DNA from: Ophiura sarsii
Taxonomy: Eukaryota; Echinodermata; Ophiuroidea; Amphilepidida; Ophiuridae
Length of the DNA stretch: 64,000 bases
Reading direction: 5' to 3'
NCBI GenBank assembly: GCA_035610835.1
Contig: CM069441.1
Span: 84,333,761-84,397,760 of the forward strand
Shown here: piece after piece, positions 58,791-64,000 of the stretch
Layout of the letters: each line of letters begins with the position of its first letter
Position numbering within the stretch: the stretch's first letter is position 1
Position numbers and translations under genes: made by a program
The notes under the pieces: generated by a model
Seen by the model: only the letters and a program-made list of their open reading frames with translations
Databases searched by the model: none
Told to the model about the DNA's origin: nothing

Positions 58791-59200
58791 CCCCCCCCCC
58801 CCCCCCCCCCAACCCCCATCTTCTATAATGCTCCTTTTGACCCCAAAAGAGAGCGACTGATATTCCAAAGGCTTAAATCCTTGATTTGATGACCTATTTT
58901 TTGTTTTGTTTTGAAAGTGTCCGAAACCAGGCTCCACCTCCCCGGGTAGTAGGGGGTCGATACTCAAGTTATTGTTTTGATGGGGGGGGGGGGGGCTGCA
59001 GGAGGATTGGAATCCTGACCCACTTTTAAGGCGGGTGTCTTTACCTCAAAAATGACTGTAGATTTTTGCAATTTGGGGCCATGTCTAATGTTTTCTAGCA
59101 CAAATCATACCCCATGTTTAGGGAATTTTTGAAAAAAACCCAATGCATTAGAGTGGCACATACCTGTATAACCTGTGAGTACCCTCCTGGGCTCCACCTA
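58791..59200. repeat. Poly(C/G)-bearing dispersed repeat, copy 1
   Basis: C20 at 58791-58810 and a G-run at 58982-58995. The block ggaatcctgacccactttta, tttacctcaaaaat, agcacaaatcatacccca, tttagggaat, gcacatacctgtata recurs in order at 63200-63355. Not coding. Confidence 0.8.
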
Positions 59201-60421
59201 TTGTCAAGATGGTTTGGAGGGATAGGGAGGGAATGGTACTACTATTAAGGAAGAAGGGTCCACAGGCAAAGCTGACATGTATTTTCTCCTTTCCCTTCTT
59301 TCATTGTATGGTATGCATGCTGTAACTGATGGTTTCTCATAATATTTGGAGGATGGGGAAATCATCGCAATCAGTAGGGATAGAATAGGTAATGGGGATA
59401 AGAGATAGATATTTTTTTACTTTGAAGTTGAATTTGGATATGGTATGTTATTGGTCTTATCTTAAGTGTCATGTTTTCTTTCCCAGATAGTGAAAACCTG
59501 AACCGGCTTAAAGGGATACGTAGTATTGTTGAAGAATTGTCCTTATATATAATATGCTTCAGAATTCAAGATAACATATAGAATGGTCATTTTTGCTGTT
59601 GCCAATTACAAAATCACGAAAGCAGCCTTATGCCCTGCATATTTTTATTGTGACTGTATATAGTTGGGGAGCACACATGGTTTTGAAACTCATCGAAACA
59701 CTTATGTGACCTTTTATCCTTAATCAAGGTCATGGCAAGGATGTCCACCTTATTTGCAGACAGAACAAAAGAAGATTAGAAAAATAAACGAAAATAAACG
59801 AAATGTATCACCCTTCAAGCTTCAAAAAATCTGGCTTTTCTATGTTCAATTTCAACAAGTTAAGTATCATTTTAAAGCTAGAAATTAGGTTTGTAACATG
59901 AAATTAAAAAAATCAATTTCACTTTTTGGAGACAACTGGTCTGTTTTGATGTGATGGATTTCATATGATAGTCGCCTGATTGCGCCACGAGATGGCGTGG
60001 GGAAGTACATGCTAGCATCTAGTAGTGTAGTGTTGTGTTTTGTAGTGATGAGGAAAGGTTAGGGTTAATGTTCTTTTTTAAACACACCAAATAAACCTAC
60101 AACAGCATTCTCACCACCACGGCATGAACTTATCTAAAGAAGTGCATTATGGATATGGCATATAAGCTTCTGTGGTGATAAGTGCATCAGTACTGGCCTG
60201 GGATACATCAGTGTCTATATTGACGCAAATAGAAAATACCAGCAGTGTTGCCTAACTCCTAAGATTGTAGCCCATCCTGGTTCTCTAATAAGCCCACTTG
60301 AACCCAAAATGTGAGCATTTTTGCAAAACTCCATGGTTTATAGTGGAGATATTGGTTAGTGGAGTTGAGTGGTAGAGGGAGTACATGGTCAGTGGATATT
60401 ACGAGTATTTAGAGAGGATGT
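59201..60421. other. Interval without supported gene
   Basis: AT-rich. It contains the repeat fragment 59985-60070 shared with 56170-56240 and ending ggttagggttaatgttc. No exon is supported. Confidence 0.4.
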
Positions 60422-60989
60422 CAGGCCCGTAAGACACTTTTTTCAAAGGGGGGGGGGGGGGGGGGGGGCGTTTTCAAAAAAAAATCACCGTAAGTGATAG
60501 AGCTAGTTTTTTTCCCGTCAGAGACACGCTGATTTTCTAATTTTTCTGTTCCATTATGGTGTCATAGTTTACCTTTCTTGTTGGTCGACGCACAGAAATA
60601 CCGGAAGTAGTTTTTGGAGATATTTTTGAGGGGGATTTTTTGGGGGGAGGGGGGATTTTCTCTGTTTTTGGCAGTGGCGTAGTTAGGTTATTGATATGGG
60701 GGGGGGGGCGAGAAATGATAATGAACCGACAAGATTTTTGTGAGTCAAATATGTGCGCGTAGCGCGCGAAAATTTTCACCTATTTTCACCGAATTTGCAC
60801 CTATTTTTTGCACGATCGAGGTACATTTTGGCTCTAAACAAGCTTGTAGCAAAGAATATTGCATTTTGGGAAGACAATTTTGGGGAGGCAATTTTTTCAT
60901 CTGTGTACAAATTTTCCGGGGAAGATTTTCAAAGGGGGGGCGATCGCCACCGTCGCCCCCCCCCCCCCCCCCCCCATCTGACGGGCCTG
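60422..60989. mobile_element. CAGGCCCGT-ended element containing another repeat
   Basis: Short inverted ends CAGGCCCGT (60422) and ACGGGCCTG (60981) are flanked by GATGT on both sides, a possible 5-bp target duplication. Inside lie G22 (60448-60469), a gtagttaggttattgatatg repeat start at about 60672, and C20 (60956-60975). Open frames over this block are proline- and glycine-run artefacts. Class uncertain. Confidence 0.6.
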
Positions 60990-62197
60990 GATGTACATGT
61001 ACATGGTCAGTGTATTTACTAATAGAGTCAAATAGACATGATAGGTTTTTAAATCAGAACTACCCTAACCCTGCTTTAAATTCAAATTGGGCTACTTTTG
61101 TTTTGTGGGCTACTAATTTATCTAAAAGTTTGATACTTGAGTCCCTTTACTCCCTTACTATTAGAAATATTGCACATCGTGATTTAGAGATACATCGGAT
61201 ACCAGATCAGATGTTGGGTGGCTTCCTATATTCAGGGGGTGCCACTTTTGATTGTTATATGGGGTTTGTTTTGATGTTATAGTATAATTATATATAATAC
61301 GGAATGGCTTTGAGTGTGATGTAAGAATACTTTTTTTATATCGAGTGTAATTCATGTATCACTCACAAATAATCCATTCATACTGATGTGTTAAAAGTAA
61401 ATAAATCATCCCGAACTGACCTTAATCTCAGCGAGATTAAAACACTGATCTCAAAAATGTACTTGTGCGCATCATCTGCGAATACATACTCACACACACT
61501 CATTTTTTGAGCTGCTTACTTTTGGTGAACTATAATCAACATAGTTTGGGAGACCCTTATAAATAATAATTCCAAAAATACAATATTCTTAATGTTTTAT
61601 GCATATTGTGAGTTAAAATGTGAACATTATTTTATATTTAGTCTTTCAGCATTTACTTAGATTGCTCAACTTCATTTCCCATGATTTATTTTCAAAACAT
61701 AAAATGAAAGTTATATACAATGAAAACAGGTCATATTTGCGGTTAAAATTCAACATTGAACATGGAATGGAATCTATGTGTGGTTTAGTTGCCTGGTATT
61801 CCATGATAGCTTAAGGCACAAAGGTGAATTGAGTTCATTTGCTAATCATCAAGTATTGCTTCCTCAATACCTTAAAAGTACTCTTTTTTCTTTTGACTAC
61901 CCCTTCAAAAAGAATAAATTAGTAAATAGATTTATAAGATATAAAGTACTCTTTTTTCTTTTGACTGCCCCCTTCAAATAAATAAATAAATACATTTGTA
62001 AATAAATACATAAAAAGAATAAATAGTATATAGACTCGGGACTCAGACAAACTGGCTTGAATTAAATTAACAAAGATCTTGAAAATACATGGTCTTGAGC
62101 CTGGTCCCTCTTCACTATCGCAGCAAAGAAAAAAGACATCGCGGCGAAGGAGTTGAATCTTACGAAAGGGATAGATACTTGACAAAATACTAGAATA
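60990..62197. other. Interval without supported gene
   Basis: AT-rich. A duplicated phrase (actcttttttcttttgacta/g) occurs at about 61881 and 61949, and (AAATA)-type low complexity at 61975-62010. No exon was recognised. Confidence 0.4.
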
Positions 62198-62406
62198 CTG
62201 TAAAACACTTGAAATTTGTGGGTACTATATTTCGTGGATTACCAAAAGCCAACATTTCCGCGAGGATTTAATTTGCGAGTCCAAAAATTGACTCTGATTT
62301 AAGCTTTTACCATGGTTTATTTCGCAGGGATTTAATTTCGCAAAATTTTAAGGTCCTCGCGAAATTCATGAACTTGAATACCTCACAAAATTAAGTGGTT
62401 TTACAG
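62198..62406. mobile_element. TA-flanked MITE, CTGTAAAAC family
   Basis: CTGTAAAACACTTGAAATTT at the left and AAATTAAGTGGTTTTACAG at the right are inverted, with TA on both sides. TTCGCG/CGCGAA-like patches and gggatttaatttcgcaaa inside relate it to the 2011 and 41602 elements, though it is more diverged. Confidence 0.8.
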
Positions 62407-63129
62407 TATTTACACCAGCAAGTTTATTTGCGCAAAGCTCCCTCCCCCCGCCCCCTTCCCCCCGGTCATTTCCCATCATATTGATAGTATGCGCAATACA
62501 TACGAGGAAATAAAACAATACGAATAGAAACATTATTATTATTCCAATCTCAAGTTAAATATTAATATTACTGTTTCCTTTACGCTTTAAATCAGTTTTG
62601 AATTACATTGTTTTTATAGATTCAAGTTCCTGTAATTTTTTCGAAACTTGCCAAAATAAATCTGCTGTGATAATTTTAAACATCACTATGCATGCACACA
62701 TATGTAATTTTATGAGGAATGCATGCATGGGGAATGTTTTCAATAAATAGAAAGTCATCTATTTTATTGAGGGAGAAGATTTTATTCACTGCAGCACACG
62801 AGAGCGAATTTGAGCTTATCGGATTTCGTAAGCTTTTTGTCTTTCAAAACTTTGTGTGAACGATCTCCGTGCCATTGAACTCGCTGGCCCATCAGGGGTA
62901 GGTAAACTTTGGAATCTATAAAAAGTTGATTTGAGCAGTGGGAATTAGTGGTAGGCTATAGGGTAATACTGATTTCTGTGAATGAATATGATTTCCTTGT
63001 AATAGAAAGAGGTTGGCAGAGAAAAATCCTTGTGGTTCAAATAATTGTTCCTTAACCCTAACCCATTCAGGCACTTTTTCAGATTTTTTTTCTGCACAGA
63101 GAAACTTATTGATCATTTCTCAATACATA
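62407..63129. other. Interval without supported gene
   Basis: C-rich run at 62440-62465 and otherwise AT-rich. A single cttaaccctaaccc phrase at 63051 is too short to be telomeric. Confidence 0.4.
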
Positions 63130-63390
63130 CCCAGACAGAAGGGAGGGGGGAGGGGGTACTCAATTTTTGTTGATAGGGGTGTGCTACTGGAGGTTTGAAA
63201 TCCTGACCCACTTTTAGGGGTGTTTTTACCTCAAAAATTGCAGATTTGTTTAGAGTTTCCAGCACAAATCATACCCCATATTTAGGGAATCTTTGCAAAC
63301 CCCCCAACCCCCCCCCCCCCCCCCCCGACCAATTTGGCGGCACATACCTGTATACTTTGTACGTGTGTACTGTGTACCCCGGGCCCAACA
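63130..63390. repeat. Poly(C/G)-bearing dispersed repeat, copy 2
   Basis: Shares ordered blocks with 58980-59180 (tcctgacccacttttaggg, agcacaaatcatacccca, gcacatacctgtata). It carries C19 at 63308-63326 where copy 1 has only a short run. Confidence 0.8.
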
Positions 63391-64000
63391 CACCTCTAAC
63401 AATGATTAGACCCATGACTGCTAATAATCACATAGAACTATATATTAACTTTGCGGCGGTCTCATTGTCTCAGTTTTGTTTATTATGCAGAGACATTAAT
63501 TGATGCAGACAGTTTTGAATACAAACATAACAGAATCAAATGTAGAAGGATTTCGAGTCATTGAAATACCATTGTTAGGTTAGGTTCATGGCAACAAGTT
63601 TAATTAAGTGTACAGTACATGGAAAAACAGGTATTAATTGTTCTGCTTGCATAGCTAAATAGGAGTTTGTTTTGTTTTAGTATATCACTTTGTATTTAAG
63701 GTTTTTATAGGATTGTGGAAAATATGAGGGTTATTCAATAAGTTGTACCTTTTCCTTCATTCTGCCAGCCGGCCATTTGAAGTTTTCCAAAAATAAGATA
63801 GGGGGATTTGGCTATTCCTTGCTTAGAGCACTCTGTCTCTAGTATCTCGCTGCATTGTTGACCGTTTTGACTCAATCTGAAATAGGAGTGTTACCCCTGC
63901 TGAAGCTAGGCATCACATTTTTCACATATTATTATTACTTGTTACTATTAATTGACAAATTTATAAGGGTGTTTTAATTTACTAATGTCTGCTTGTATCT
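63391..64000. other. Terminal interval without supported gene
   Basis: Nothing gene-like or repeat-like was recognised on either strand in this last stretch. Confidence 0.4.

Noticed and set aside
60740..61282. 180-codon plus-strand open frame
   Set aside because: It crosses the C20 run and the right end of a mobile element into unrelated sequence; the proline stretch is a homopolymer translation.

Overview
The window is AT-rich eukaryotic (metazoan) DNA with one recognisable protein-coding gene on the + strand. Between and inside its exons lies a dense landscape of short non-autonomous mobile elements, tRNA-like repeats, minisatellites and long poly(G)/poly(C) runs. Bacterial-type gene packing, operons and autonomous transposon proteins are absent. 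The spliced gene, the repeat style and the smoothelin-type protein suggest an invertebrate animal, probably marine and possibly a deuterostome. The species cannot be fixed from this sequence.

The gene (about 3.6-35.3 kb) is a smoothelin-like cytoskeletal gene. Exons with AG acceptors, GT donors and fully compatible phases lie at 3581-3853, 6850-6916, 7950-8054, 10451-10726, 14333-15499, and then 17834-17926 or 34628-35307. The 5' exons carry two smoothelin-type motifs (E-R-x2-IRAAI). The middle exons are Pro/Lys-rich (PEVK-like). The 1167-bp exon encodes three copies of a TEIPGGE / TKTTTISTTG repeat. After this exon three different acceptors are phase-compatible: a short exon ending in a 26-residue tail and stop, an exon with a 36-residue open tail, and a distant Ser/Pro-rich exon 19 kb away. 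The simplest reading is alternative C-termini: a short isoform using an intronic poly(A) site (best candidate near 32385), and a long isoform that continues past the window, where a calponin-homology domain would be expected. The 5' start and the 3' end of the long form are not in the window.

Mobile DNA fills the introns and most of 35.3-64 kb. Identifiable classes are TA-flanked Tc1/mariner-type MITEs (12519, 16032, 41602, 46419, 47821, 48577, 62198), TTAA-flanked foldbacks beginning AGR (13067, 28086, 52418), a 323-bp hAT-type element with a near-perfect 8-bp target duplication (2480-2802), a 2.03-kb inverted-repeat element with TAA duplications (43885-45914), a TAAGGC-ended foldback family with at least five copies, and tRNA-like SINEs, including one head-to-head pair. 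One MITE sits inside another, and an unoccupied paralogous copy elsewhere in the window supports the insertion.

Tandem arrays include 28-bp, 35-bp, 54-bp, ~142-bp and ~200-bp units. The 54-bp array (53853-54608) is almost perfectly homogeneous and stays open in three reading frames only because its period is a multiple of three. From 35.3 kb to the end no further exon could be supported. That stretch is either one very long intron of the smoothelin-like gene or intergenic DNA.
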